64,000 nt of DNA, taken from NCBI GenBank assembly GCA_934546745.1, contig CAKTDV010000002.1, positions 62,001-126,000 of the forward strand, read 5' to 3'. Positions 28,594 through 38,370 of this stretch are shown piece after piece. Positions within the stretch are counted from its first letter, which is position 1. Every line of letters starts with the position of its first letter. Origin of the DNA: an uncultured Desulfovibrio sp. Its GTDB lineage: Bacteria; Desulfobacterota; Desulfovibrionia; Desulfovibrionales; Desulfovibrionaceae. A program made the translations under genes and the position numbers. Under the pieces are notes generated by a model, which did not search any database, was not told where the DNA came from, and saw only the letters and a program-made list of their open reading frames with translations.

Positions 28594-30219
28594 CTACTGC
28601 AGCGGCAGGGAGGCGGCGTCGGGGAAAACGGGTACGGCAAGAGGATGCGGTTGCAGGAGCCATTCCTCAAGGCGGCGCAGCACGGCGTCGAGCCCTTCGC
28701 CCGTAAGGGCGGAAACGCCCAGCGCCTGGGGAAAGGCGTCGCGGAGTTCCGCGCGGGCGGGCGCGGGGAGCCTGTCCCATTTATTGAGGACGAGCAGGCG
28801 CGGGCGGTGAAGCAGTTCCAGCTCCTCCAGAATGGTTTCCACCGATGCCATCTGCGGCAGAAGATCGGGATGTGAGGCGTCGGCCACATGAAGAAGCACG
28901 CTGGCGGCGTCGAGCTCTTCCAGCGTGGCCCGGAAGGCGTCCATGAGCTCTTTGGGGAGATTGCGTATGAAGCCTACGGTATCGGCAAGGATGATTTCCC
29001 GCTCCGCCGGAAATCGGAGGCGGCGCGTGGCGGGATCGAGCGTGGCAAAGAGTTTGTCCGCCGCCGGAACGTCCGATCGCGTCAGGCTGTTCAGCAGGGT
29101 TGACTTGCCCGCGTTGGTATAGCCGACGAGCGCCGCCAGGGGGATGCCCTGCCGGTTGCGGCGGTTGCGGGTGAAGGAACGCTGCCTGCGCAGGCGATCG
29201 AGTTCCTTGCGCAGGCGCGCCATGCGATCGCGGATACGGCGGCGATCGGTTTCCAGTTTGGTTTCGCCGGGGCCGCGCCCGCCAATACCGCCCATGAGCC
29301 TGTCCATGGCGCGGTTTCTGCCGGTCAGGCGGGGTTGCAGGTAACGCAGCTGCGCCAGCTCCACCTGGAGTTTTCCGGCGCTGGTCACGGCATGCTGGGC
29401 GAAAATGTCCAGAATGAGCTGGGTGCGATCAAGTACCTTGCGCTCTGTGATATCCGCAAGGTTATGAAGCTGTGCCGGGGCCAGCTCTCCGTCAAAAACA
29501 AGCGTTCCCGCGCGCTGTTGCAGGGCCAGAACCTCAAGCTCGGCCATTTTCCCCTTGCCCATGATGAACTTGGGATTGGGCTGCGCCACACGCTGAATCA
29601 TGCGTCCGGCCACCTCAAGTCCGGCGGTACGGGCCAGCTCGGCCAGTTCGTCAAGATGGCGTTCCTGCTGGATGCGGGGCAGGCTGGAAACGGAGACCAG
29701 CAATGCCCGGGGAGCGCCGGAGGCCTCCCGCGTGCCGCTGCCGTCGCGGGCCAGTTCCTCTTCCAGCGCTTCCGCCGTGGCGGCAAAGCTGGCCCCGGTG
29801 CGATCCCAGGGCTGGGGCGGATCCACCCGGTAGGGCGCGCCGCCTCCCTGGCCGGGCAGCAGATGCGCGGCCTGCCATTGCACGGGATCTCCCGCGGGAT
29901 TGACGATCAGGACGATGACGGCGTCGAGCCGCAGGAAGAGCATATCCATCAGATCTTCCTGGCTGAGCGGGTCAGGCGTCAGATGGGTATGGAGCAGACG
30001 CAGCCCGCGCAGACGGCCCGCGCCCTCGCGTCCCCGGGGCAGTTCGGGAATGAGCAGGCTGCCGGGATCGCCGGCAATGACCATCTCCACGCGCCCCCGC
30101 CGGTTGATGAGCAAGCCGATCTGACGCCCCACGGCGCGCGACAGAAGAGCCAGCTCGCGCGCCTGCTCAAGAGTATAGACATCCCCGTGCGGGAAACGCC
30201 GGTTGAGCAGGCGCTGCAA
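28594..30219 (-). CDS. hflX: Ribosome-associated GTPase HflX
   Basis: 541 aa as given, from a TTG at 30219. The HflX N-terminal domain is followed by a Gly-rich loop region (GGIGGRGPGETKLETDRR near 310-330) and a G domain with VGYTNAGKSTLLN, DTVGFI and LNKWD. It splits or rescues stalled ribosomes. The N-terminal extension of about 150 residues is long, as in other deltaproteobacterial members. The true start is unclear: the frame stays open back to 30275, where an ATT preceded by GGAG overlaps the stop of the IMP cyclohydrolase gene, and KPSQLKGLQRL just upstream of 30219 looks like authentic HflX sequence. The protein may thus be 10-17 residues longer. Confidence 0.93.
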   Translation of the reverse strand: MQRLLNRRFPHGDVYTLEQARELALLSRAVGRQIGLLINRRGRVEMVIAGDPGSLLIPELPRGREGAGRLRGLRLLHTHLTPDPLSQEDLMDMLFLRLDAVIVLIVNPAGDPVQWQAAHLLPGQGGGAPYRVDPPQPWDRTGASFAATAEALEEELARDGSGTREASGAPRALLVSVSSLPRIQQERHLDELAELARTAGLEVAGRMIQRVAQPNPKFIMGKGKMAELEVLALQQRAGTLVFDGELAPAQLHNLADITERKVLDRTQLILDIFAQHAVTSAGKLQVELAQLRYLQPRLTGRNRAMDRLMGGIGGRGPGETKLETDRRRIRDRMARLRKELDRLRRQRSFTRNRRNRQGIPLAALVGYTNAGKSTLLNSLTRSDVPAADKLFATLDPATRRLRFPAEREIILADTVGFIRNLPKELMDAFRATLEELDAASVLLHVADASHPDLLPQMASVETILEELELLHRPRLLVLNKWDRLPAPARAELRDAFPQALGVSALTGEGLDAVLRRLEEWLLQPHPLAVPVFPDAASLPLQ

Positions 30220-30274
30220 GCCTTTCAGCTGGCTGGGCTTCAGACCCTGAAGATTTCCTTCGAGGCGGGAAATG

Positions 30275-30871
30275 CTAGTCTCCGGGGCGGATATAGGAGC
30301 AGATCAGCGCATCATAGCGCGACGTAGCCTCGAAGGCGCGCGAGGCCATGCGCTGCCGGAAGGGAAGCCCCACACGCATGTCGTGTTCGCCCATTTCCTG
30401 CCTGGCGGCTTCGTACCATTGTACTGACGGCAGCACAAGAACGCTGTGGAAATTCTTTGCCGCCGCACGGATCATGCAGGGGCCGCCGATATCGATTTCC
30501 TCCACGGCCTGCTCCAGCGAGAGCCTGCGCTCCACGGCCCCGGCGAAATCGTAAAGATTGACGCACACGAGATCGAACGGAAGAATGCCTTTTTCGGCAA
30601 TGGTGCGCATGTGTTCCGGGTTGTCCTTGTTGCAGAGGATGCCCGCGTGGATTTTGGGATGCAGCGTCTTGACGCGGCCGCCCAGAATTTCGGGGAAGCC
30701 CGTGACGGTGCTGACGGCCGTTACCGGCAGGCCCGCCTTTTCCAGCGCTTTCTGTGTGCCGCCTGTGGAGACAAGCTCCACCTTGTGTTCCACAAGAAAG
30801 GAGGCAAAATCCACAAGGCCGGTCTTGTCCGTCACGCTCAGGATGGCGCGGCGGATAGGCAAAAAGTCCAT
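30275..30871 (-). CDS. IMP cyclohydrolase, stand-alone (PurH N-terminal domain)
   Basis: 198 aa from the ATG at 30871, with AAGGAG 8 nt upstream. It covers only the MGS-like N-terminal domain of PurH: RRAILSVTDKTGLVDFA, ELVSTGGTQKALEKAGL, GFPEILGGRVKTLHPKIHAGIL and EEIDIGGPCMIRAAAKN. The AICAR transformylase domain is missing. It closes FAICAR to IMP in the last step of purine synthesis, so a separate transformylase must exist elsewhere. Stand-alone cyclohydrolases occur in Desulfovibrio relatives. hflX follows with an overlap or a 55-nt gap depending on its start. Confidence 0.9.
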   Translation of the reverse strand: MDFLPIRRAILSVTDKTGLVDFASFLVEHKVELVSTGGTQKALEKAGLPVTAVSTVTGFPEILGGRVKTLHPKIHAGILCNKDNPEHMRTIAEKGILPFDLVCVNLYDFAGAVERRLSLEQAVEEIDIGGPCMIRAAAKNFHSVLVLPSVQWYEAARQEMGEHDMRVGLPFRQRMASRAFEATSRYDALICSYIRPGD

Positions 30872-30930
30872 GCGTTGAACTCCTTCTCCTCCGATATGAC
30901 ATCCGGAGGCTTCCTGAGGGTATGTTTTCT

Positions 30931-31097
30931 TCCGCGGCCGCCCCAGCCGACGGCCGGAGCTGTTCGCGTTGCCGTGCGGCTTGCCTCTCCCTGAAGGGAG
31001 AGGCCACGGAAACGTTTTCACCGGCGTTGCCGCCGTGTCAGGAACATCGTTTCCCCTGAAGGAGGGGAGGTTTCAGACCACAGACAAGGTTTTAATG
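30931..31097 (+). repeat. Dispersed repeat, near full-length copy
   Basis: It contains the shared block TGTTCGCGTTGCCGTGCGGC and two palindromes, CTCTCCCTGAAGGGAGAG and CCCCTGAAGGAGGGG, then GGTTTCAGACCACAGACAAGG. Its end is degenerate (TTTTAATGAAATG), and no gene starts there; exonuclease III starts 130 bp later. It fills most of the 356-bp gap between two divergent genes. Confidence 0.8.
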
Positions 31098-31227
31098 AAA
31101 TGTTGCGCGGTGTTGCGCCTCCACGCGCGGACAACCTAACTGAAAACGCGCTCCGGCGCAATGGAATGTCTTGCCCTCCTTTTCTGGCTCGGCTATGTTC
31201 TGTGCGGAAAATACGGGGGGTAATTTC

Positions 31228-32034
31228 GTGCGACAAACATTTATTTCCTGGAATGTCAATGGGTTGAGGGCTATTTCCGCCAAGGAGGAATGGCGCTGGT
31301 TCCGGGAGTCCGGGGCGGACGTCCTTGCCCTGCAGGAGACCAAGGCCGCGCCCGAACAGCTCTCTCCCGATCTGGCGCGGCCGGAAGGCTGGCATAGCGA
31401 ATGGGCGTCGAGCTCCGTCAGGAAAGGCTATTCCGGCGTCGCTGTCTTCAGTCGCGCCCTTCCGATCGCCGTGCGCCGGGAGCTGCCGGAAACGGAGTGG
31501 CAGGGAGAGGGGCGCCTGCTGCATCTGGAATTCGAGCGTTTTCATTTTTTCAACGGCTATTTCCCCAACGGCGGCGCGGAAGAGCTGGACGGGAACGGCA
31601 AACCCACGGGGCGTTTCAAACGCCTTTCCTATAAAATGGGCTACTTTGACGCCTTTGTGCGCTATGCCGAGGAATGCCGCGCAACAAAACCCATTGTCGT
31701 CTGCGGCGATTTCAATATCGCCCACAGGGAGATAGACCTCGCCAGACCCAGGCGGAACGTCAAAAATACCGGCTTCCTGCCGGAGGAGCGCGCCTTTCTG
31801 GATCGCTTTGTCTCGCTGGGGTACATCGACACCTTCCGCCTGTGTCACGGCGATGAGCCCGACTGGTATTCGTGGTGGTCCTACAAGACGAGGGCCAGGG
31901 AGAAGAACATCGGCTGGCGTATTGATTATTTCTTTGTTTCCGAGGAGCTGCGTCCCCATGTGGCGGACGCGTGGATTGAGACCGGTGTCCGTGGTTCGGA
32001 TCACTGCCCCGTCGGACTCTGCCTGGAGTTCTAG
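31228..32034 (+). CDS. xth: Exodeoxyribonuclease III (AP endonuclease)
   Basis: 268 aa from a GTG at 31228 (VRQTFISWNVNGLRA), which has a GGGG tract 7 nt upstream and matches the family N-terminus; a frame from an earlier ATG adds residues with no homology. Catalytic motifs of the Xth/APE1 family are present: SWNVNGLRA, LALQETKA with the metal-binding Glu, GDFNIAH and the final GSDHCPVGL with the catalytic Asp-His. It repairs abasic sites. Single gene. Confidence 0.95.
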   Translation: MRQTFISWNVNGLRAISAKEEWRWFRESGADVLALQETKAAPEQLSPDLARPEGWHSEWASSSVRKGYSGVAVFSRALPIAVRRELPETEWQGEGRLLHLEFERFHFFNGYFPNGGAEELDGNGKPTGRFKRLSYKMGYFDAFVRYAEECRATKPIVVCGDFNIAHREIDLARPRRNVKNTGFLPEERAFLDRFVSLGYIDTFRLCHGDEPDWYSWWSYKTRAREKNIGWRIDYFFVSEELRPHVADAWIETGVRGSDHCPVGLCLEF

Positions 32035-32079
32035 CCTCTCCTCCGCCGCCACGCCTCCCTCATTGATCTGGCTCCTTCC

Positions 32080-35000
32080 ATGAACATATCGCGCGTTTTC
32101 ATTCTCCGTCCCATTGCCACGTCCCTTCTTATGGCGGCGCTGCTGCTGTCGGGCCTGCTGGCGTACCGCTACCTCCCCATTGCCGCCCTGCCGCAAATCG
32201 ACTACCCCACCATGCAGGTGCAGACCTTCTATCCCGGTGCTTCTCCCGAGGTGATGGCGGCTGTGGTGACGGCTCCGCTGGAGCGTCAGTTCGGCATCAT
32301 GCCGGGGCTGGTGCAGATGTCGTCCCTGTCGTCGGCGGGGGCGTCGGTCGTGACGTTGCAGTTCGACCTGTCCGTGCCTCTGGATGTGGCGGAACAGGAG
32401 GTGCAGGCGGCCATCAACGCGGCGGACAACCTCCTGCCGCAGGGCCTGCCCAATCCGCCTGTCTACAACAAGGTCAATCCGGCGGACCCGCCCCTCCTGA
32501 CGCTGGCGGTGGCAAGCGACGCCATGCCCCTGACCCGGCTTGAGGATCTTGTGGATACGAGGCTGGCGCAGAAGATTTCACAGCTGCCCGGCGTGGGCCT
32601 GGTGACGCTGTCGGGCGGGCAGCGCCCCGCCGTGCGCGTTCAGGTCAACCCCAGGGCGCTGGCGTCCGCCGGTCTGACGCTGGCCGATGTGCGTACCGCT
32701 GTGGATGCGGCCAACGTCAACGGCGCCAAGGGTAGTTTTGACGGCAAGGAGCGCGCCAGCACCATTGACGCCAACGATCAGCTGGGCTCCGCCGGGGACT
32801 ATGCCCGGACCGTCATTGGCTACAGAAACGGCGCGCCCATCCGCCTCCAGGATGTGGCCAGCGTCGTCGAGGGGGCGGAAAACGCCCGCCTTGCCGCCTA
32901 TGTGGCCGGCAAGGGGCGGGAGTTTCGCCCGGCCATCGTGCTGTCAGTGCAGCGCCAGCCCGGCGCCAATGTCATTGAGGTGGCGGACAGCGTCAACGCG
33001 CTCGTGCCGCGCCTGCGGGAAAGCCTGCCCGGCAACGTGGAGATTATCACCGTCACGGATCGCACGGCGACCATCCGCGCCACGGTGCACGACGTTCTTC
33101 TGGAACTGGCGCTGGCCATCGTCCTTGTCATCGCGGTCATCCGGCTGTTTCTGCACGACGCGCAGGCGACCGTCATTCCCGCGCTGGCCGTGCCGCTCTC
33201 TCTTGTCGGTTCGCTGGGCGTCATGTACCTTGCGGGGTATTCGCTCAATAATCTGACCTTGATGGCGCTGGTCATCGCCTCCGGTTTCGTGGTGGACGAT
33301 GCCATCGTGGTCATCGAGAATATTTCCCGCTATCTTGAAGAGGGGCTGAGCCCACGGCAGGCCGCCCTGCGGGGGGCGGGGCAGATCGGCTTTACCATTA
33401 TTTCCCTGACGCTGTCGCTGGTGGCCGTGCTGATCCCGCTGCTTTTCATGGGCGATGTGTCTGGACGCCTTTTCCGGGAATTCGCCGTGACGCTGGCCGT
33501 TGCCATTCTGATTTCGGCGGTTGTTTCCCTGAGCCTGACGCCCATGCTCTGTGCCGTGCTGCTTGGCAGGAAACATGGTAAAGGCAAGGAGCACGGCGCC
33601 TGTTTTGGCGCGCTGCTGCGCTGGTACGCGCGGGCGCTGGACTGGGTTCTGGCCCGGCAGGGGCTTGTGCTGGCCGTTGCCGCGGGGACGCTGCTGCTGA
33701 CCGCCGCCCTCTATGCCGTGACGCCCAAGGGGTTTTTCCCCACGCAGGACACGGGGGTGCTGCAGGGCATCGCCGAAGCGCCGCGGGACAGTTCCTTTGC
33801 CGCCATGGCGCGCCGCCAGGAAGAGCTGGCCGCCGTTATCATGGCGGATCCGGCGGTGGAAAGCGTGGCTTTTTTTGTGGGGGTGGATGGCATCAACCCA
33901 AGCCTGGGCACGTCGCGGCTGACGGTGAACCTGCGGGATCTGTCGGCGCGTGACGCGCGCGCGGGGGAAATCGCCCGGCGTCTCATGGAAAGGGCCGGGG
34001 AGATTCCCGGACAGCGGCTGTATATGCAGCCGGTGCAGGATCTGACCATTGAGGATCGCGTTTCCCGTACCCAGTACCAGTTTACGGTGGAGGCTCTGAG
34101 CCGCGATCAGCTGGAAGTCTGGGAACCGCGCCTCATGCGCTTTCTGCGCGAGCGGCCTGAGCTGTCGCACGTGGCCTCGGATATGCAGGCGCGCGGGCGC
34201 GGCATCTGGATCGAGGTTGACAGGGATGCGGCTTCGCGCCACGGGGTGACCATGAGCGACATTGACAACGCGCTTTACGATGCGCTCGGGCAACGCCTGA
34301 TTTCCACCATTTTTACCCAGACAAATCAGTATAAGGTCGTTCTGGAGAGCGCTCCCCTGTTTCGCAACGGTCCGGGAGCGCTGGAGAATATTTACGTGCG
34401 CGGTACGGGGGAAGAACCGCTGCCGTTGTCAGCCATCGCCCGCGCGGAAGAGCGGGCCGTGCCGCTGTCCGTTGCCCGGCAGGGGCAATTCCCCGTGGCG
34501 ACGCTTTCCTTCAATGTGGCCGAAGGCTCCTCTCTCGGCGCGGCCGTCAGGGCGGTGCGGCAGGCCGAGGCGGAAGCGGGGCTGCCTTCATCCCTGCGGA
34601 CGCGGTTTCAGGGCGCGGCCCATGCCTTTCTCTCGTCCACGTCCAATCAGGTCTGGCTGATTCTTGCCGCCGTCGTCACCATGTACATTGTTCTTGGCGT
34701 GCTCTATGAAAGCTACGTCCATCCGGTGACCATTCTTTCCACCCTGCCTTCGGCGGGCGTAGGGGCGTTGCTGGCCCTTATCGCCTGCGGCATGGAACTG
34801 GGCGTCGTGGGCATTATCGGCATCATTCTTCTCATCGGCATCGTCAAGAAAAACGCCATCATGATGATCGATTTCGCTCTGGAAGCGGAACGCGGGGAGG
34901 GCAGGACGCCGGAAGATGCCATCCGGCAGGCCTGCCTGCTGCGGTTGCGCCCCATCCTCATGACCACGCTGGCGGCGCTGCTGGGCGCGCTGCCGCTGAT

Positions 35001-35175
35001 GATCGGCTGGGGCATGGGGGCGGAGCTGCGCCGCCCTCTTGGCGTCACGATGGTCGGAGGGTTGCTTTTCAGCCAGGTTCTGACGCTGTTTACCACGCCC
35101 GTCATCTATCTCTGGTTTGATCGTCTGGCGCGGCGTTTCCGGCGGCCCGGCGGTATCGTGGGGGAAGGCGCGTGA
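32080..35175 (+). CDS. RND efflux pump subunit (first of a pair)
   Basis: 1031 aa HAE1-type RND transporter: 12 membrane helices with two large periplasmic loops. The proton-relay Asp pair is in VVDDAIVVIENISRY in TM4, and TM10-11 carry the usual Lys region (GIVKKNAIMMIDFAL). It expels hydrophobic compounds, bile salts or drugs across both membranes together with an adaptor and an outer-membrane channel. The next gene is its paralogue, overlapping by 4 nt (GTGA), as in the MdtB-MdtC hetero-pump. No adaptor or channel gene lies next to it in this window. Confidence 0.93.
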   Translation: MNISRVFILRPIATSLLMAALLLSGLLAYRYLPIAALPQIDYPTMQVQTFYPGASPEVMAAVVTAPLERQFGIMPGLVQMSSLSSAGASVVTLQFDLSVPLDVAEQEVQAAINAADNLLPQGLPNPPVYNKVNPADPPLLTLAVASDAMPLTRLEDLVDTRLAQKISQLPGVGLVTLSGGQRPAVRVQVNPRALASAGLTLADVRTAVDAANVNGAKGSFDGKERASTIDANDQLGSAGDYARTVIGYRNGAPIRLQDVASVVEGAENARLAAYVAGKGREFRPAIVLSVQRQPGANVIEVADSVNALVPRLRESLPGNVEIITVTDRTATIRATVHDVLLELALAIVLVIAVIRLFLHDAQATVIPALAVPLSLVGSLGVMYLAGYSLNNLTLMALVIASGFVVDDAIVVIENISRYLEEGLSPRQAALRGAGQIGFTIISLTLSLVAVLIPLLFMGDVSGRLFREFAVTLAVAILISAVVSLSLTPMLCAVLLGRKHGKGKEHGACFGALLRWYARALDWVLARQGLVLAVAAGTLLLTAALYAVTPKGFFPTQDTGVLQGIAEAPRDSSFAAMARRQEELAAVIMADPAVESVAFFVGVDGINPSLGTSRLTVNLRDLSARDARAGEIARRLMERAGEIPGQRLYMQPVQDLTIEDRVSRTQYQFTVEALSRDQLEVWEPRLMRFLRERPELSHVASDMQARGRGIWIEVDRDAASRHGVTMSDIDNALYDALGQRLISTIFTQTNQYKVVLESAPLFRNGPGALENIYVRGTGEEPLPLSAIARAEERAVPLSVARQGQFPVATLSFNVAEGSSLGAAVRAVRQAEAEAGLPSSLRTRFQGAAHAFLSSTSNQVWLILAAVVTMYIVLGVLYESYVHPVTILSTLPSAGVGALLALIACGMELGVVGIIGIILLIGIVKKNAIMMIDFALEAERGEGRTPEDAIRQACLLRLRPILMTTLAALLGALPLMIGWGMGAELRRPLGVTMVGGLLFSQVLTLFTTPVIYLWFDRLARRFRRPGGIVGEGA

Positions 35176-38100
35176 GCGTGCGGCGTAAACGCTTCGGGCC
35201 GGAGTTTCTGCCGCTGAATATTTCCGCCCCCTTCATCCGCAGGCCTGTGGCCACCACCCTGCTGACGCTGGCCGTTCTGCTGGCGGGGCTGGCCGCCTTT
35301 GCGATGTTGCCTGTGGCTCCGCTGCCGCAGGTGGATATGCCTGTGGTGTTCGTGCGCGCCTCCATGCCGGGCGCGGGGCCTGAGACCATGGCCGCTACCG
35401 TGGCAACGCCGCTGGAACGCGCGCTCGGACGCATTGCCGGTATCACGGAAATGACGTCGATCAGCAGTCTTGGCTCCACCCGCGTGATACTGCAATTTGA
35501 TTTGGATCGCGATATCAACGGCGCTGCCCGCGACGTGCAGGGCGCCATCAACGCGGCGCGCTCCACCTTGCCCGCCATGCCATCCAACCCCAGTTACCGC
35601 AAGGTGAATCCGGCGGGCGCGCCCATCATGATTCTTTCCGTCACGTCCGACACGCTGACGCGGACGCAGCTGTACGACGCCGCCTCCACGGTTCTTGCCC
35701 AGAAGATCTCCCAGCTGGAAGGCGTGGGCGAAGTCACCGTGGGCGGCGGCGCGTTGCCCGCCATCCGGGTGGACGTTATCCCCGATGCGCTCAACCGCAT
35801 GGGGATTGTCATGGACGACGTGCGCGGCGCCATTGCCGGGGCCAATGCCTATCTGCCAAAGGGGGTGCTGGACGACGGCGAGCATTCCTGGTTGATTGAT
35901 GCCAGCGATCAGCTTTCCACGGCCGAGGAATACAGACGTTTGATTGTCAGCCGGAAGGATGGGGCCGTGGTGCGCCTTGGTGATGTCGCCCTGGTGCGCG
36001 ATGGCCCGCAGGACGAGCGCAACATGGCCGTCGCCAATGGCAAGCCGTCCATTTTGCTCATTATCTTTCGCTCGCCCGGCGCCAACATCATAGAGACCGT
36101 GGATCGCGTCAGGGGCATGCTGCCGCAATTGCGCTCCTGGTTGCCGGAAAGCGCGGATCTTTCCCTGCGCATGGATCGTTCGCAGACCATCCGGGCCTCC
36201 CTGCGTGAGGTGGAGAAAACGCTCGTCATTGCCGTGGCGCTGGTGGTGCTGGTGGTGTTTCTCTTTCTGCGCAATGCCCGCGCGACCGTGATTCCCGCCG
36301 TGGCCGCGCCAGTTTCGCTGATCGGCGCTTTTATCGTCATGTATCTTTGCGGCTATACCTTGGACAACCTCTCTCTCATGGCGCTGACCATTGCCACGGG
36401 TTTTGTGGTGGACGACGCCATTGTGGTGCTGGAAAACATCGTGCGGCGTGTGGAACTGGGGGAAACGCCCCTGAGGGCGGCGCTGCGCGGCGCGCGCGAG
36501 GTGGGGTTCACCGTTGTTTCCATCTCCCTTTCCCTGGTCGCCGTTTTTGCGCCCATTCTTTTTATGGGCGGTGTCATGGGACGCCTGTTCCGCGAATTTG
36601 CCGTGGTGCTGACGGCCGCCGTGCTTGTTTCCATGGTGGTGTCGCTGACGGCGACGCCCATGATGTGCGCCCATCTGCTGCGGCGCGGGGACGGTGCGGG
36701 CAAGGAGGATGACGGCGGCCCGGTGGCCGGCGCGCGGCGGTACGCCGCCCATGTCTGGGCGCGCGTGTTACAGGGCATGCAGTCCGGTTATGAGCGCAGT
36801 CTCGCCGTGGCGTTGCGTCACCGGACGCTGACGCTGCTCTCCCTGCTCGTTGTGCTGGCCGTCAATGTCTGGCTGTATCTCATCATTCCCAAGGGGTTTT
36901 TCCCGCAGCAGGATACCGGCGTCATCATGGGCGGCATGCGCGCCGATCAGAGCGCGTCCTATCAGAAGATAGTGGAAAAGCTGCCGCGTCTGATGGAAAT
37001 CATCCGCTCCGATCCCGCGGTGGCGCAGGTGTCCGGCCATATTTCCGGCGCGCGGGGCGGCGGCGGTATCTTCATTGCGCTGAAACCGCTGAAGGAGCGC
37101 CGGGTGACGGCGGATGCCGTCATTGCCCGTCTGCGGGGCCGTCTCTCCTCCGAGCCCGGCATCCAGATTTTTCTTCAGGCGGCGCAGGACATCATGATGG
37201 GCGGCCGCAGCGCGCGGGCGCAGTATCAGTACACCCTGCACGCGGATGATCTCACTTCCCTGCGCCGCTGGGGACGCCGGTTGCAGGAGGAACTGGCGGG
37301 CATTCCCCTTCTGAGGGATGTTGACAGCGATATTGAGGAACGGGGATTGCAAACGGTTCTGGACGTGGACCGCGACAGTCTGGCGCGCTACGGTCTGACC
37401 ATGCGGGATGTGGACGACGCGCTGAACAACGCCTTTGGACAGAGGCAGGTTTCCACCATGTACCGTGACAAGAACCAGTACCGGGTTGTGCTGGAGTACG
37501 TCCCCTCGTGGCTGGAAGGGGAGGACGCCCTGCAAAAGGTGTATCTGCGCGGCAGGGACGGGTTGATCCCGCTCCTGAGTGTGGCGTCCGCCGGACCGGG
37601 CTTCGCGCCTCTTGCCGTTTCCCATCAGGGGCAGTTCGCCGCCGTGACGCTGGCCTTCAATCTCGCTCCCGGCGCGTCGCTTTCCCAGGCGCAGGCCGCC
37701 ATAGACGAGGCGCGTGTGCGCATTGGCATGCCTTCCTCCGTTACCGGCAGTTTTCAGGGCACGGCCAAAATGTTCAGCGAGGCTCTCCAGAATCAGGTCA
37801 TTCTGATTCTGGCGACCCTGGCCGCGCTCTATATCGTTCTGGGCGTTCTGTACGAAAGCCTCGTACACCCTCTGACCATTCTGTCGACGCTTCCCAGCGC
37901 TGGCGGCGGCGCGTTGCTGGCCCTGCTCCTCTGCGGTATGGAGTTCAGCGTCATTGCCCTCATCGGGGTGCTGCTGCTCTGCGGCATCGTCAAGAAAAAT
38001 GCCATCATGATGATCGATGTGGCGCTTGACGCCATGCGCGTGAGCGGACAACGCCCTGAGGAAGCGATTGTGACAGCCTGCCACCGGCGTTTCCGGCCCA

Positions 38101-38360
38101 TCATGATGACGACGGCCGCCGCGCTCTTTGGCGCGCTTCCTCTGGCGCTGGGGCAGGGGGACGGCGCGGAAATCCGCCAGCCGCTGGGCGTGACCATCGC
38201 CGGGGGGCTCTGTCTCAGCCAGGTGCTGACCCTGTATACGACGCCCGCCGTCTTTCTCTTCATGGACGGCGTCCGCCGCAGGGTACGCCGGTGGCGCTGG
38301 CAATGGCGCTACGGCAGGGAGCGCGCCCGCCGTCTGGAGGCGCTTGCGCGCCGGGGCTGA
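35172..38360 (+). CDS. RND efflux pump subunit (second of a pair)
   Basis: 1062 aa paralogue of the preceding gene, starting with GTG inside the stop of that gene. It has the same architecture, with the Asp pair in VVDDAIVVLENIVRR and the TM10-11 motif GIVKKNAIMMIDVAL. The C-terminus ends in a highly basic tail. It probably forms a mixed trimer with the first protein, as MdtBC does in enterobacteria. Family assignment is safe; the substrate range is not visible. Confidence 0.93.
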   Translation: MSVRRKRFGPEFLPLNISAPFIRRPVATTLLTLAVLLAGLAAFAMLPVAPLPQVDMPVVFVRASMPGAGPETMAATVATPLERALGRIAGITEMTSISSLGSTRVILQFDLDRDINGAARDVQGAINAARSTLPAMPSNPSYRKVNPAGAPIMILSVTSDTLTRTQLYDAASTVLAQKISQLEGVGEVTVGGGALPAIRVDVIPDALNRMGIVMDDVRGAIAGANAYLPKGVLDDGEHSWLIDASDQLSTAEEYRRLIVSRKDGAVVRLGDVALVRDGPQDERNMAVANGKPSILLIIFRSPGANIIETVDRVRGMLPQLRSWLPESADLSLRMDRSQTIRASLREVEKTLVIAVALVVLVVFLFLRNARATVIPAVAAPVSLIGAFIVMYLCGYTLDNLSLMALTIATGFVVDDAIVVLENIVRRVELGETPLRAALRGAREVGFTVVSISLSLVAVFAPILFMGGVMGRLFREFAVVLTAAVLVSMVVSLTATPMMCAHLLRRGDGAGKEDDGGPVAGARRYAAHVWARVLQGMQSGYERSLAVALRHRTLTLLSLLVVLAVNVWLYLIIPKGFFPQQDTGVIMGGMRADQSASYQKIVEKLPRLMEIIRSDPAVAQVSGHISGARGGGGIFIALKPLKERRVTADAVIARLRGRLSSEPGIQIFLQAAQDIMMGGRSARAQYQYTLHADDLTSLRRWGRRLQEELAGIPLLRDVDSDIEERGLQTVLDVDRDSLARYGLTMRDVDDALNNAFGQRQVSTMYRDKNQYRVVLEYVPSWLEGEDALQKVYLRGRDGLIPLLSVASAGPGFAPLAVSHQGQFAAVTLAFNLAPGASLSQAQAAIDEARVRIGMPSSVTGSFQGTAKMFSEALQNQVILILATLAALYIVLGVLYESLVHPLTILSTLPSAGGGALLALLLCGMEFSVIALIGVLLLCGIVKKNAIMMIDVALDAMRVSGQRPEEAIVTACHRRFRPIMMTTAAALFGALPLALGQGDGAEIRQPLGVTIAGGLCLSQVLTLYTTPAVFLFMDGVRRRVRRWRWQWRYGRERARRLEALARRG

Positions 38361-38370
38361 CGGATAGCGG

